Assembly (NCBI RefSeq): GCF_030440515.1
Contig: NZ_CP076543.1
Coordinates: 7,975,001 to 8,039,000 of the forward strand
Direction of reading: 5' to 3'
Origin: Streptomyces xanthophaeus
Lineage (GTDB): Bacteria > Actinomycetota > Actinomycetes > Streptomycetales > Streptomycetaceae
DNA: 64,000 bases
Positions 32,913 to 41,757 of the stretch are shown piece by piece; the stretch's first letter is position 1; each line of letters starts with the position of its first letter. Both the position numbers and the translations under genes were made by a program. The notes beneath the pieces were generated by a model that did not search any database, was not told the origin of the DNA, and worked only from the letters and a program-made list of their open reading frames with translations.

Positions 32913-33845
32913 GTGCCCGAGAACACGACCCGAGTGCGCCGCGACATCGGCCACTACGTGAACGACGAACTGCGCGACCGCTACTTCGCCGCCTGTGACG
33001 TCCTCTACGCGAAGGGCGCACCCGCCCGCTCCGAGACGGATGTCGAGACGAGCTTCGGCACCACGCACGTCTACCGGTACGGCCCCACCGACCCTGCGGC
33101 CGAGTCGCGCACACCCGTGGTCCTGGTGCACGGTTCGGGAGGCTGCTCCGCCCAGTGGTATCCCAACACCCTTGCCCTCAGTGCCGAGCGTCCCGTCTAC
33201 GCGCTCGATACTCCCGGCGACCCGGGCCGCAGCGTCCAGCGCGAGCCCATGTGGCAGCCCGAGCGGGCGGCCCAGTGGCTGGAAGAGGCCCTCGACGCGC
33301 TGGGCCTGGACAAGGTTCACCTGATCGGCTCCTCGTACGGTGGCTGGCTGGTCATCAACCAGGTCCACCGCCGGCCCGGACGGCTCGCCTCGGTCACCGC
33401 CCTCGACCCGGGCGGCCTGGAGAAGGTCGGCCTGCGCTTCTTCGTCTGGATCTTCGCCAGCCTCTTCGCCACCTATGCCCCCAAGGCGTGGCGCCCTCGC
33501 CTCGCCAAGTGGCTGGAGCAGCCGGTGATCGTGGTCCCCGAGCTCCGCGCGATGATTCAGGCCAGCGTGAAGGCCTTTCGAATCCGCCGCCCCGCCCCGC
33601 TACCGCTGTCGGACGCAGAACTGGGCTCCATCCGGACGCCGTTCTACCTGATCATGGGCAAGCGCAGCCTGCTCGTACATCCCAAGCGGCAGCTGGAACG
33701 CGTACCGCGCCTGATCCCCGGCGCCCGCGCCGAGATCGTCGCCGCGACCGGCCACGGCCCGCAGATCGACCACCCCGACCTGGTCAACGCGCGGATGCTG
33801 AGCTTCATGGAGGACGTCGACTCCCTCGCCCCCGCCGGCGCCTGA
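32913..33845 (+). CDS. Alpha/beta-fold hydrolase, 310 aa
   Basis: A cytosolic serine hydrolase. PVVLVHGSGGCSAQWYP holds the oxyanion HG (73-74), HLIGSSYGGWL the nucleophile S141, and AATGHGPQID the catalytic His. GTG 32913 has GGAGG six bases upstream; the first 45 residues precede the fold. It may open lactones or esters, or act in degradation of an aromatic or terpenoid ligand. Regulation is probably by the divergent TetR, whose inducer might be the substrate (inference). Confidence 0.9.
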   Translation: MPENTTRVRRDIGHYVNDELRDRYFAACDVLYAKGAPARSETDVETSFGTTHVYRYGPTDPAAESRTPVVLVHGSGGCSAQWYPNTLALSAERPVYALDTPGDPGRSVQREPMWQPERAAQWLEEALDALGLDKVHLIGSSYGGWLVINQVHRRPGRLASVTALDPGGLEKVGLRFFVWIFASLFATYAPKAWRPRLAKWLEQPVIVVPELRAMIQASVKAFRIRRPAPLPLSDAELGSIRTPFYLIMGKRSLLVHPKRQLERVPRLIPGARAEIVAATGHGPQIDHPDLVNARMLSFMEDVDSLAPAGA

Positions 33846-33989
33846 GCCCGGACCGGAACCTCCGGATCCCGTGGGCAGGACCGGAAGTGATGCGCCGCCT
33901 GTCCGGATCGTCGCTGTTCATCCCGGTCCGGCGGGGCAAGGATGTCTCCCTGCGGTTCGGCTTCCACGTGACGTGATCCGGGGGGATTC

Positions 33990-35213
33990 ATGACAACGAG
34001 AACGCGACGCACCAGGAACACGAGGGGTACGGGACGTACACGGCGTACGGGGCTTACGAGGCGTACGGGCTTCGCCGTGGCGGGCGGTTTCCTCGCCACC
34101 CTCGGTATGACGGCTCCCGCGCAGACGGCCGAGGGCGCGACGGCCGCATCCTGCAAGCCGTCCGTCCAGGTCCTTCAGACGCTGCCCGGCACCGACGATC
34201 CGCATCCGAGCCCCTGGGTGCGCCACACCCAGGTCTCGGCCATCGCACCGGGGCACTCGCACCTGGCGGTCGGCATGTCCGGCATGAAGCCGGCGTACTG
34301 GATCGGGGAACAGGTGTACGCGGTGCCGGTGCCCGAGGGTTCCAGCACGGGCCGGGTCAAGGACGTCAACCGGTCCGGCCTCATGGTCGGGCAGGTGACC
34401 ACCCGCGACGGCAGCAAGGCGTTCAGCTACCGGCACGGCGATCCCGCCATCACCGTACTGCCCGGCGGGGACGAGGCGAGCGGGGTCAACGACCGCGGCG
34501 TCATCGTCGGCAGCCTCTGGGACGCCGTCCGGAACCGGACCGTCGGCGTGGAATGGTCGCACGGTCGGCCGCGCCGTGAACTGCCCCCGCCCGCCGGATA
34601 CATGCTCAGCCAGATGTCCGGCCTCAACAACGCCGGGCAGGTGTCCGGCAACGCCTGGGAGCTGGAACGGCGCCCCGGCCGCCAGTTCCTCGCCGTCCCG
34701 GGGCTCTACTGGCCCGCGTACCCGGACTCGGCGCCCTCGGTGCTGGCGCCCTTCGACGACACGGGGGACCACCACGTCACCCGGGGGATCGACGACTCGG
34801 GCCGGATCGTCGGCTACGCGAAGCGGGGCCAGGGGCCCGACACCGCGGAGTACGCCGTGGTGTGGAACCGACCCGACGGCCCTGCGGTGTACGCACCCTG
34901 GGCGCCGGGCGCGATCGGCGGAACGTTCGACGCGATCAGCCCGAACACCGGCGTCGCGGTCGGCCTGGCCGAGTTCGCCTACGCGTCGCCGCGCCCGCCG
35001 GACAGCCCGCCGGCCCGGGCGCAGTACTGGACCGGCAAGGGGCCGATGCGTGTCCTGCCGGGGCTGGGCCCGTCGCTGTTCACCGCCGCCTTCGCCGTCA
35101 CTGACGACGACCGGGTCGGCGGAGCCGCACTGGACCCGCAGAACCGGGTCCGGCCGGTGATCTGGACCTGCGCGTCCCAGCAGGCGTACGTGCCGGAGAG
35201 CCCCCGGCCGTAG
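33990..35213 (+). CDS. Secreted HAF-repeat-like protein, 407 aa
   Basis: A strongly basic N-terminus with repeated Arg-Thr (TRRTRNTRGTGRTRRTG), then RRTGFAVAGGFLATLGMTAPAQTA, a possible Tat or Sec signal. The mature part contains repeats of the type GVNDRGVIVGS, GLNNAGQVSGN, GIDDSGRIVGY and AISPNTGVAVGL, as in HAF-repeat extracellular proteins. Two Cys lie at either end of the mature part. The first codons themselves are made from a reiterated cggcgtacggg-like sequence. GGGGGGA precedes the ATG. Function unknown; probably a beta-propeller surface protein. Confidence 0.75.
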   Translation: MTTRTRRTRNTRGTGRTRRTGLTRRTGFAVAGGFLATLGMTAPAQTAEGATAASCKPSVQVLQTLPGTDDPHPSPWVRHTQVSAIAPGHSHLAVGMSGMKPAYWIGEQVYAVPVPEGSSTGRVKDVNRSGLMVGQVTTRDGSKAFSYRHGDPAITVLPGGDEASGVNDRGVIVGSLWDAVRNRTVGVEWSHGRPRRELPPPAGYMLSQMSGLNNAGQVSGNAWELERRPGRQFLAVPGLYWPAYPDSAPSVLAPFDDTGDHHVTRGIDDSGRIVGYAKRGQGPDTAEYAVVWNRPDGPAVYAPWAPGAIGGTFDAISPNTGVAVGLAEFAYASPRPPDSPPARAQYWTGKGPMRVLPGLGPSLFTAAFAVTDDDRVGGAALDPQNRVRPVIWTCASQQAYVPESPRP

Positions 35214-35253
35214 GGGGTGTCTCGGTTCGCTTCGGTTCGGTTCGTTCGGGGCA

Positions 35254-35318
35254 GGGCGGTCTCGGGCACGCCGTGGCGAGCACCCCCGTGGATCGCCACG
35301 GCGTGTGCGAGGCCGCCC
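35254..35318. terminator. Long imperfect hairpin between convergent genes
   Basis: Arms 35254-35279 and 35293-35318 pair over 26 positions with three mismatches, including a perfect 13-bp core next to a 13-base loop. It lies between the stop of the HAF-repeat gene and the end of the TetR gene. Confidence 0.75.
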
Positions 35319-35322
35319 TGCG

Positions 35323-35967
35323 TCAGCGGGTGGGGGAAGGCGGGGCCGCCTCGGGCGTGCCCGTGGGGAGGAAGCGGGTGATGCGCTGCGGGGGGACTAT
35401 TGCGGGGAGGAGGAAGTTCCACAGGTCGGTGACGCGCGTGTGGAGGTCTTCGCGGCGGGTGCGGACGTACGAGGTGACCTGGATGCCGGTGAAGGCTCCG
35501 ACGAGCAGGGCCGACAGGTCCTGGACGTCGAGCGACGGGTTTATGTCGCCGCGCTGCTGAGCGGGGGTCAGGCAGCTGCGGCAGGTGTCGATCCAGGCGT
35601 CGTAGGGGGTCGGGTCGGGGTGGGTGAAGGAGCCGAACTCGATGACCAGACGGATGCCTGCACGGATCCGGGCGTCGGTGCGCAGGCCGTGGGCCATCCG
35701 GTGGGTGAGGTCGATGACGGTCTGCAGGCCCGGGTCCTCCACGGCGGGGAGGTGTTCGGAGACCTGGAACTGCTCGTCCATCAGAGTGCGGGCGAGGGCT
35801 TCCTTGGACGGGAAGTGGAAGTAGAGGGCGCCCTTGGTGACTCCCGCATGCTTGACGACGTCGCTGAGGCTGGTGCCCTCGAACCCGCCGAGATCGAAGG
35901 CGGTCGCCGCGCCGTCGAGTATGGCTTGGCGGGTGATCTCGGCCCGCTCCTGTCTGGCCCTCGCCAC
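35323..35967 (-). CDS. Gamma-butyrolactone-receptor-like TetR regulator, 214 aa
   Basis: The HTH region ERAEITRQAILDGAATAFDLGGFEGTSLSDVVKHAGVTKGALYFHFPSKEALA is characteristic of the ArpA/ScbR branch of TetR proteins, which bind gamma-butyrolactones. The rest contains the helical ligand domain (LTHRMAHGLRTDARIRAGIRLV). The start is uncertain: GTG 35967 matches family length, while the frame is open to a TTG at 36024. No butyrolactone synthase or cluster regulator is adjacent, so it may be an orphan (pseudo)receptor. A weak ARE-like sequence lies near 36038-36066. Confidence 0.8.
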   Translation of the reverse strand: MARARQERAEITRQAILDGAATAFDLGGFEGTSLSDVVKHAGVTKGALYFHFPSKEALARTLMDEQFQVSEHLPAVEDPGLQTVIDLTHRMAHGLRTDARIRAGIRLVIEFGSFTHPDPTPYDAWIDTCRSCLTPAQQRGDINPSLDVQDLSALLVGAFTGIQVTSYVRTRREDLHTRVTDLWNFLLPAIVPPQRITRFLPTGTPEAAPPSPTR

Positions 35968-36147
35968 GATCTGCTCGTCCCCTTGGTCACTGCCCGAGCG
36001 GTGTTCGCCGCGGTGTGCCGTCAATGTAGTCGGGCGATGCGAAACGAAACCAGTCGGCAGGTACTTTTTTGCGGAGACGGTGAGCGGTTCGGGGAGTTGT
36101 GTGGTTCTTTGCGTGATTCTTTTTTCGGGGGCGAGTGCCCCTGGACG

Positions 36148-37410
36148 TCAATGGACCTGTTCCGAAGGTGAGTTGGCCGGCCGGTCCGGGTAGTCCGGGA
36201 GCGCGAGTGCGGTGGCGTCCTTCGCCGCCTTCAGCATCCAGGTGAGGATGCGCCGTCTGCCGAGGAGGGTGTTGCGCAGGCGCAGGCCCTGTTTCGAGGA
36301 GGGGGCGAGGAAGCGGCCCGTCCGGTCTCCGCCCTTCTGGCGTTCCTGGGCGTAGGGGCGCAGCAGGGACTCGTAGCGGCCGAAGGCGGCCCGGTGGTCC
36401 CCGGGCGAGAGGGAGAGTTCACCGGCCAGGACGTAAGCGCCCAGGATCGCGGTGCTGGTACCCATCCCGCCGATGGTCGCGCCGCAGGCGGCGTCACCGA
36501 GGAGGGCGATCCGGCCGGTGGACCAGACGGGGGAGTCGGCGCGGCTGATCGAGTCGAAGTAGAGGTCGTCGGCGGCGCCGAGGGAGTCGAGGAGGCGGTC
36601 CACCTTCCAGGGCAGGCCCGCGAACGCCTCGCGCAGAAGGCGTTTGTGGGCCTCGGGGTCATGGCGGTCGTACGCGAGCTCGGGGGAGGCGAAGACGAAG
36701 AAGGCGCGTGCCCGGGCGGGGTCGGTGCGGTCCGGGGCGACACTGGCGAGGCGCCCGGGGGCGTTGTGGCCGATGGAGCCGGTGCCCGGGCGCGGATCCA
36801 GGCCCAGGTCCGGGTGGTTCGGCAGGCTCCAGGTGGCGGCGTAGTGGCCGAGGTGGGTGACGTGGTCGGCATCCGGGCCGAAGGCGAGGCGCCGGACGTT
36901 CGAGTGGAGGCCGTCGGCACCGATGACGAGGTCGAAGGTGCGGGCCGGGGCGTGGCGGAAGGTGACGTCGACGCCGGTGGCCGTCTCGGTGAGGGAGGTG
37001 AGGGAGTCCCCGAAGAGGTACTCGGCGCCGCCGGCGAGCGAGGCCCCGTAGAGGATCCGGGAGAGGTCGCCGCGCAGGACCTCGATGTCGCCGCCCGCGA
37101 ACTCGGCGGGCAGGTGCAGGAGTTCGCGGCCGTCGGCGTCGACGAAGGTCATCGGACTGCCGCCGGTCCGGACGCGGTGGAGTTCGTCGAGGATTCCCAT
37201 CCGGCGAAGGACGCGGAGCTGGGCCCCGCCACGGAAGTCGACGGCCTGGCCGCCCGGGCGCAGGGCGGGGGCGACCTCGACGACGGTGGGGCGCAGGCCG
37301 TGGCGGCCGAGCCGGTGGGCGAGGGCGGGACCCGCGACGCCGGCGCCCGAGATGAGGACGGTACGGGCCGCGGGGCGCTGGCCGCCGGTCCGGTCGGACG
37401 ATGCGCTCAT
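36148..37410 (-). CDS. FAD-dependent monooxygenase, 420 aa
   Basis: A PHBH-fold flavoprotein hydroxylase. The dinucleotide loop ISGAGVAGPALAHRLGRHG occurs at residues 20-38, the DG motif in DLVIGADGLHSNVR, and the GD motif in IALLGDAACGATIGGMGTSTAILGAY. Such enzymes hydroxylate aromatics or inactivate tetracycline- or rifampicin-like drugs using NAD(P)H and oxygen. GGGAG precedes the ATG. It diverges from a TetR regulator across two clear palindromes, an arrangement suiting an inducible detoxification enzyme. Confidence 0.9.
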   Translation of the reverse strand: MSASSDRTGGQRPAARTVLISGAGVAGPALAHRLGRHGLRPTVVEVAPALRPGGQAVDFRGGAQLRVLRRMGILDELHRVRTGGSPMTFVDADGRELLHLPAEFAGGDIEVLRGDLSRILYGASLAGGAEYLFGDSLTSLTETATGVDVTFRHAPARTFDLVIGADGLHSNVRRLAFGPDADHVTHLGHYAATWSLPNHPDLGLDPRPGTGSIGHNAPGRLASVAPDRTDPARARAFFVFASPELAYDRHDPEAHKRLLREAFAGLPWKVDRLLDSLGAADDLYFDSISRADSPVWSTGRIALLGDAACGATIGGMGTSTAILGAYVLAGELSLSPGDHRAAFGRYESLLRPYAQERQKGGDRTGRFLAPSSKQGLRLRNTLLGRRRILTWMLKAAKDATALALPDYPDRPANSPSEQVH

Positions 37411-37437
37411 GGAGGGCTCCCGGTCTGAGAATTAACT

Positions 37438-37474
37438 GTGTCCAGCGGACACTGATTCGATACCGTGTACGGTA
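37438..37474. promoter_or_regulatory. Two palindromes in the monooxygenase/TetR divergent promoter
   Basis: GTGTCC-AGC-GGACAC at 37438-37452 and TACCGT-GT-ACGGTA at 37461-37474 are both perfect. Either or both may bind the TetR protein encoded at 37511. Confidence 0.65.
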
Positions 37475-37510
37475 GACGCAGTTTCTGTGCGAGCGCAAGG
37501 TGTGAATGCG

Positions 37511-38254
37511 ATGACGAGCGATCAGTGGGGCCCGGCCGTGCGGCTGTTGTGGGGGCCGCCGCCTGCCGGGCCCGCGCGCGGACCGAAGCGGGGGCTCACG
37601 CTGGAGGGGATCGCCCGGGCGGGTATCGGGATCGCCGACGCGGAGGGCCTGGGCGGCGCGTCGATGCAGCGGGTGGCCGCGGAGCTGGCCGTCACCAAGA
37701 TGGCCCTGTACCGGTACGTGCCGGGGAAGGCCGAACTGGTCGCGCTGATGGTGGAGGGCGCCATGCCGGAGGCGGCACAGTCGCCGGGCGGCTCCTGGCG
37801 GGAGCGGCTGGAGGAGTGGGCGCGGGGGCTGCTGGAGGGCCTGAGGCTCCACCCGTGGCTGTTGGAGGCGACCGTCGGCGTACGGGTCATGGGCCCGCGG
37901 GAGCTGGAGTGGATGGAACAGGCGCTCGCCGCGCTCGACGGGTGCGGGCTGACCGGCGCCGAGGCGATGGACGCCGTGGTGCTGCTCGCCGGGCACGTGC
38001 GCGGCATCGCGGAGCAGGAACGGGCCGCCGGCGCGGGAGCCGGATCCGGGGCCGCGGGGGAGGGACCGGATGCCCAACTCGCCGCGATGCTCGGCGAGGT
38101 GATGCGCACACACGGGGAACGGTTCCCCGCGCTCGGGACGGCGCTGGCCTCGGCGGCGGAACACGGCGGGCGGGACCAGGCCCTGGAGTTCGGGCTGGGG
38201 CGCATCCTGGACGGGCTCGAACTGCTGATGACCCGCCGCGCGGGCGGGAACTGA
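37511..38254 (+). CDS. TetR-family regulator with TetR_C_1-like domain, 247 aa
   Basis: HTH at residues ~29-75 (LTLEGIARAGIGIADAEGLGGASMQRVAAELAVTKMALYRYVPGKAELVALM), with the MALYRYV recognition helix typical of the TetR/TetR_C_1 class that senses tetracycline-like drugs. The C-terminal domain is helical with a Gly/Ala insert. ATG 37511 has AAGG nine bases upstream; GTG 37487 is an alternative start. It diverges from the FAD monooxygenase and likely represses it. Confidence 0.88.
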   Translation: MTSDQWGPAVRLLWGPPPAGPARGPKRGLTLEGIARAGIGIADAEGLGGASMQRVAAELAVTKMALYRYVPGKAELVALMVEGAMPEAAQSPGGSWRERLEEWARGLLEGLRLHPWLLEATVGVRVMGPRELEWMEQALAALDGCGLTGAEAMDAVVLLAGHVRGIAEQERAAGAGAGSGAAGEGPDAQLAAMLGEVMRTHGERFPALGTALASAAEHGGRDQALEFGLGRILDGLELLMTRRAGGN

Positions 38255-38256
38255 CG

Positions 38257-39420
38257 TCACCCACGGGCCGGCCGGGACGGCCCGGCAGGGCCCGGGCCCC
38301 CGGTGGTGCCGCTCAGGCGGATTCGCCCCGCGGACGCAGGACCATGAGCGCGCCTTCCAAGCCGCGCCCGGTCCCTCCTCATCCTACGAAAGGCCCCGCG
38401 CTGACCCCCCCCCGAGACACCGGTCCCGGCTCCGGCTTCCGTCTCCGGGTCGGTTTCCGGGTCGGTTTCCGGCCGGCCCTGGGCCCGGTAGCGGCCCGGT
38501 GTGGTGCCGAACTCGCGGCTGAAGGCGTGCGAGAGGGCGTACGGGCTGCCGTAGCCGACCCGCCGCGCCACCGCGGCCAGCGGCTCCTCGGAGTCGCGCA
38601 GTGCCGCCGCGGCCAGACTCAACCGCCACCAGGTCAGGTATGCCATCGGAGGCCGGCCCACCAGGGAGGTGAAGCGCCGGGCCAGGGTGGGCCGGGACAC
38701 CCCGACCTGCGCCGCCAGGCGCTCGTTGGTCCACGGCGCGGCCGGGTCCGCATGCAGGGCCCGCAGCGCGCCGGCCGCCACCGGATCGCCCAGCACCGCC
38801 GGCCACGTCCCGCTCCCGCCCTCGGCCACCCAGGAGCGGATCATGTAGACGAGCAGCAGGTCGAGCAGGCCGGGCACCGCGATGCCGGAACCGGGGCGCT
38901 GCTCGCCCAGCTCACGGCCCAGCAGGTCGATCGCGGACCGTAGTTCGGGCCGTGCCCCCACCCGGGACGGCAGATGCACGATCTGCGGCAGCTCCGCCAT
39001 CAGCGGATGCGCCCGGCTGCGGTCGAGCCGGTACTTGCCGCACAGCATCTCCACCACACCACCACCGGCCCCCGCTCCGGCCACCACACCCGCCCCGACT
39101 TCCCGCCCCGGCACGCCTGCCGTGCGTACCGCCTCCCACTGCGCGAACGGCACCGCCCGCGCCAACTCCCGCGCACCGGCCGGACGGTCGGCGATCACAT
39201 GGCCCGCCCCGTGCGGCAGCAGCACCGCGTCCCCCACGCCCAGTGACAGGGGCGCAGCGCCTCCGTCGGGCAGCAGCCAGCAGCTGCCCTCCAGCACGAT
39301 GTGGAACCCGGCGCCGTCGTACGGGTCGAGGCGGGCGCACCAGTTCCCTTGCACCCGGACCCGCTGTGAGGAGGGCCGCCCGATCCGTACCGTCGAGATC
39401 GCATCGCTCACCACGTCCAT
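38257..39420 (-). CDS. AraC-family regulator with cupin_6 domain, 387 aa (3' end doubtful)
   Basis: The N-terminal half is a cupin ligand domain (GAGFHIVLEGSCWLLPDGG, VGDAVLLPHGAGHVIAD). The AraC double HTH covers about residues 225-325 (WTNERLAAQVGVSRPTLARRFTSLVGRPPMAYLTWWRLSLAAAALRD, then LAAVARRVGYGSPYALSHAFSREFGTTPGRYR). After an Asp-Pro-Glu-Thr repeat the frame crosses a run of nine Gs (38405-38413 on the other strand) and continues as ~50 Arg/Gly-rich residues. Either neighbouring frame stops within about 12 codons, so the true end may be near 38370-38400. It diverges from the MBL gene at 39527. Confidence 0.85.
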   Translation of the reverse strand: MDVVSDAISTVRIGRPSSQRVRVQGNWCARLDPYDGAGFHIVLEGSCWLLPDGGAAPLSLGVGDAVLLPHGAGHVIADRPAGARELARAVPFAQWEAVRTAGVPGREVGAGVVAGAGAGGGVVEMLCGKYRLDRSRAHPLMAELPQIVHLPSRVGARPELRSAIDLLGRELGEQRPGSGIAVPGLLDLLLVYMIRSWVAEGGSGTWPAVLGDPVAAGALRALHADPAAPWTNERLAAQVGVSRPTLARRFTSLVGRPPMAYLTWWRLSLAAAALRDSEEPLAAVARRVGYGSPYALSHAFSREFGTTPGRYRAQGRPETDPETDPETEAGAGTGVSGGGQRGAFRRMRRDRARLGRRAHGPASAGRIRLSGTTGGPGPAGPSRPARG

Positions 39421-39526
39421 CCCGTCACGCTACCGGACGGACCGACACCCGGTATGAGACGCTCGCGTATTGCTGTGAGCTGCGCGGGCATTGAGGAGCT
39501 CACCGGACTCTTTCTAGGGTCGTGGC

Positions 39527-40465
39527 ATGACGAATGAGAACAAGCAGTCCATCTGGCTGGGCGATGTCGAGGTCATCCGGGTCCGCGAGTGGCAGGGCTT
39601 CTTCACCTCCCCGCGCGACCTGGTACCGGACTCCGCCACGGTGTGGGAGGACAACAGGAACTGGCTGGCTCCGGACCACTGGCAGCCGGAGCAGGACCAG
39701 GCCGTGATGGCCCTGCAGTCCTGGGTCCTGCGCAGTGCCGGCCGGACCGTCCTGATCGACACCGGCGTCGGCAACGGCCGCGAACGCCCCCACACCCCCC
39801 ATTTCCACCACTGGCAGACCGACTTCCTGGGCGCCCTGGCCGGCGCCGGCGTCCACCCGGAGGACGTCGACGTCGTGGTCAACACCCACCTCCACGCCGA
39901 CCACGTCGGCTGGAACACCCACGACGTGGGCGGAGAATGGGTCCCGACGTTCCCCCGCGCCCGCTACCTCATCCCCGCGGCGGACGACTTCCACTTCGGG
40001 CCGGGCAACTCCTCGGGCAAGGGCCGGGGCCCGGACGACGGCCTGGTCCACGAGGACAGCATCGCGCCCATCCACCGGGCCGGACAGGCCGTCCTGTGGG
40101 AAGGCGCCCACCGCATCGACGAACACCTCACCCTGGAGGCGGCTCCCGGCCACACCCCCGGCTCGTCCGTCCTGCGTCTGGACTCCCGGGGCGAGCGCGC
40201 CGTGTTCGTCGGCGATCTCATGCACAGCCCGGTGCAGATCGTCCGGCCCTCCTGCAACAGCTGTTTCTGCCTGGACCCGGTACAGGCGGCGGCCAGCCGC
40301 CGCCGCGTCCTGCAACGGGCTGCGGACGAGCGGGAACTGGTCGTCCCCGCCCACTTCGCCGGCCCGGGCGCCCTGAACATCCGCGCCACCGCCGACACCT
40401 TCGCCCCCGCCCGCTGGGCCTCCTGGCCCCCTTCCGGCGACACGGCCGCCCCGCAGCACCCCTGA
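39527..40465 (+). CDS. MBL-fold metallo-hydrolase, 312 aa
   Basis: The metal motif NTHLHADH (H121, H123, D125, H126), a downstream APGHTPGSSVL His, FVGDLMHSP Asp and VVPAHFAGPG His complete the two-metal site. The general form matches quorum-quenching lactonase and other MBL enzymes with an N-terminal strand extension (VIRVREWQGFF). It diverges from the AraC regulator, which probably controls it. The substrate is not known; a lactonase role is only a family possibility. Confidence 0.88.
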   Translation: MTNENKQSIWLGDVEVIRVREWQGFFTSPRDLVPDSATVWEDNRNWLAPDHWQPEQDQAVMALQSWVLRSAGRTVLIDTGVGNGRERPHTPHFHHWQTDFLGALAGAGVHPEDVDVVVNTHLHADHVGWNTHDVGGEWVPTFPRARYLIPAADDFHFGPGNSSGKGRGPDDGLVHEDSIAPIHRAGQAVLWEGAHRIDEHLTLEAAPGHTPGSSVLRLDSRGERAVFVGDLMHSPVQIVRPSCNSCFCLDPVQAAASRRRVLQRAADERELVVPAHFAGPGALNIRATADTFAPARWASWPPSGDTAAPQHP

Positions 40466-40515
40466 CCTGCGCCCCCGGCACGACCCCATGGCTGGCACGA
40501 CCTAGCATGCGGGGC

Positions 40516-41757
40516 ATGGATGATCTCGACGAGCGGTTGCGCGGGTTCCGGCTCGATGTGGGTCAGGAGGAGCTCGACGATCTGCAGGAGCGGCTGGGCC
40601 GGGTGCGGTGGCCCGACGAACTGCCCGGGGTCGGCTGGGCGTACGGGATGCCGCTCGCCCGGATGCGGGAGCTCGTCGGCTACTGGCGCGAGGAGTACGA
40701 CTGGCGGGCGGCCGAGGCCCGGCTGAACGAGTGGCCGCAGTTCACCACGGTCATCGACGGCGCACGGGTGCACTTCGCGCACCTCCGCTCGCCCGAGCCG
40801 GACGCGACCCCGCTGCTGATGACCCATGGCTGGCCGGGCTCGCCGGTGGAGTTCCAGCGTGTCGCGGGCCCGCTCACGGACCCCCGGGCGTACGGCGGCG
40901 ACCCGGCGGACGCCTTCCACCTGGTGCTGCCGAGCATCCCCGGCTTCGGCCTCTCGGGGCCCACGACCGAGACGGGCTGGGAGTTCAAGCGGGTGGCCCG
41001 GGCCTTCGGCGTGCTGATGGACCGCCTCGGCCACCGGTCGTACGGGGTGCAGGGCGGCGACTGGGGGGCCGCGATCTCGCGCGAACTCGGCCTGATCCGG
41101 CCGGACCACGTGATCGGAGTGCACCTGAACCTGCTGCCCGGGGGCGGAGCCACCGCCGAACCCCGGCCGGAGGAACTGGCCGCGCTGTCCCCCGCCGAAC
41201 AGGAGCGGACACTGGCCTCCTGGGAGCGGTACCGGATCTGGGCACGCGAGCGGCAGGGGTACGCCGACATCCAGGCGACCCGGCCGCAGACCCTCGCGTA
41301 CGGGCTCAACGACTCGCCGGTCGGGCTGCTCGCCTGGATCGCGGAGAAGTTCACCGAGTGGAGCGACCCCGCGTGCCCGGTGGACCGGGACCAGATGCTG
41401 ACCAATGTGATGCTGTACTGGCTCACCGGAACGGCCGGCAGTGCGGCCCGCATCTACTACGAGCGGGCCCACGCCGCGTACGCCGGCCGGCCGCCGGAGG
41501 TGTCCAGCACCCCGACCGCACTGGCCGACTTCCCCCGGGACAACTTCATCCCGCTGCGCCACATCGCCGCGCGCACCGACACCGTCGTGCGCTGGACCTC
41601 GTACGACCGGGGCGGCCACTTCCCCGCCATGGAGGTGCCCGAGCTGCTGGTGGGGGACATCCGCGCCTTCTTCCGGCAACTGCGCCGACCGGCATGCGAC
41701 CGGCATGTGAAAACGCGTGGGCCGGGACCCGGGCCGGATGTGATGATCGCCGGGTGA
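40516..41757 (+). CDS. Epoxide hydrolase (EHN-type), 413 aa
   Basis: The N-terminal EHN domain (FRLDVGQEELDDLQERLGRVRWPDELPGVGWAYGMPLARMRELVGYWREEYDW) is followed by an alpha/beta fold with HGWPG (104-108) and nucleophile D182 in QGGDWGA. A Tyr in the lid and His in YDRGGHFPAMEVPE complete the triad. It opens epoxides through a covalent ester. The last 25 residues after FFRQLRRP are unlike the family and may be a frame run-on. ATG 40516 is used; 40507 is possible. Its stop overlaps the next start (GTGA). Confidence 0.9.
   Translation: MDDLDERLRGFRLDVGQEELDDLQERLGRVRWPDELPGVGWAYGMPLARMRELVGYWREEYDWRAAEARLNEWPQFTTVIDGARVHFAHLRSPEPDATPLLMTHGWPGSPVEFQRVAGPLTDPRAYGGDPADAFHLVLPSIPGFGLSGPTTETGWEFKRVARAFGVLMDRLGHRSYGVQGGDWGAAISRELGLIRPDHVIGVHLNLLPGGGATAEPRPEELAALSPAEQERTLASWERYRIWARERQGYADIQATRPQTLAYGLNDSPVGLLAWIAEKFTEWSDPACPVDRDQMLTNVMLYWLTGTAGSAARIYYERAHAAYAGRPPEVSSTPTALADFPRDNFIPLRHIAARTDTVVRWTSYDRGGHFPAMEVPELLVGDIRAFFRQLRRPACDRHVKTRGPGPGPDVMIAG

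Noticed and set aside
36038..36066. Autoregulatory element (ARE) for the butyrolactone-receptor-like gene
   Set aside because: The arms match poorly (about half the positions); kept only as a remark in the gene entry.
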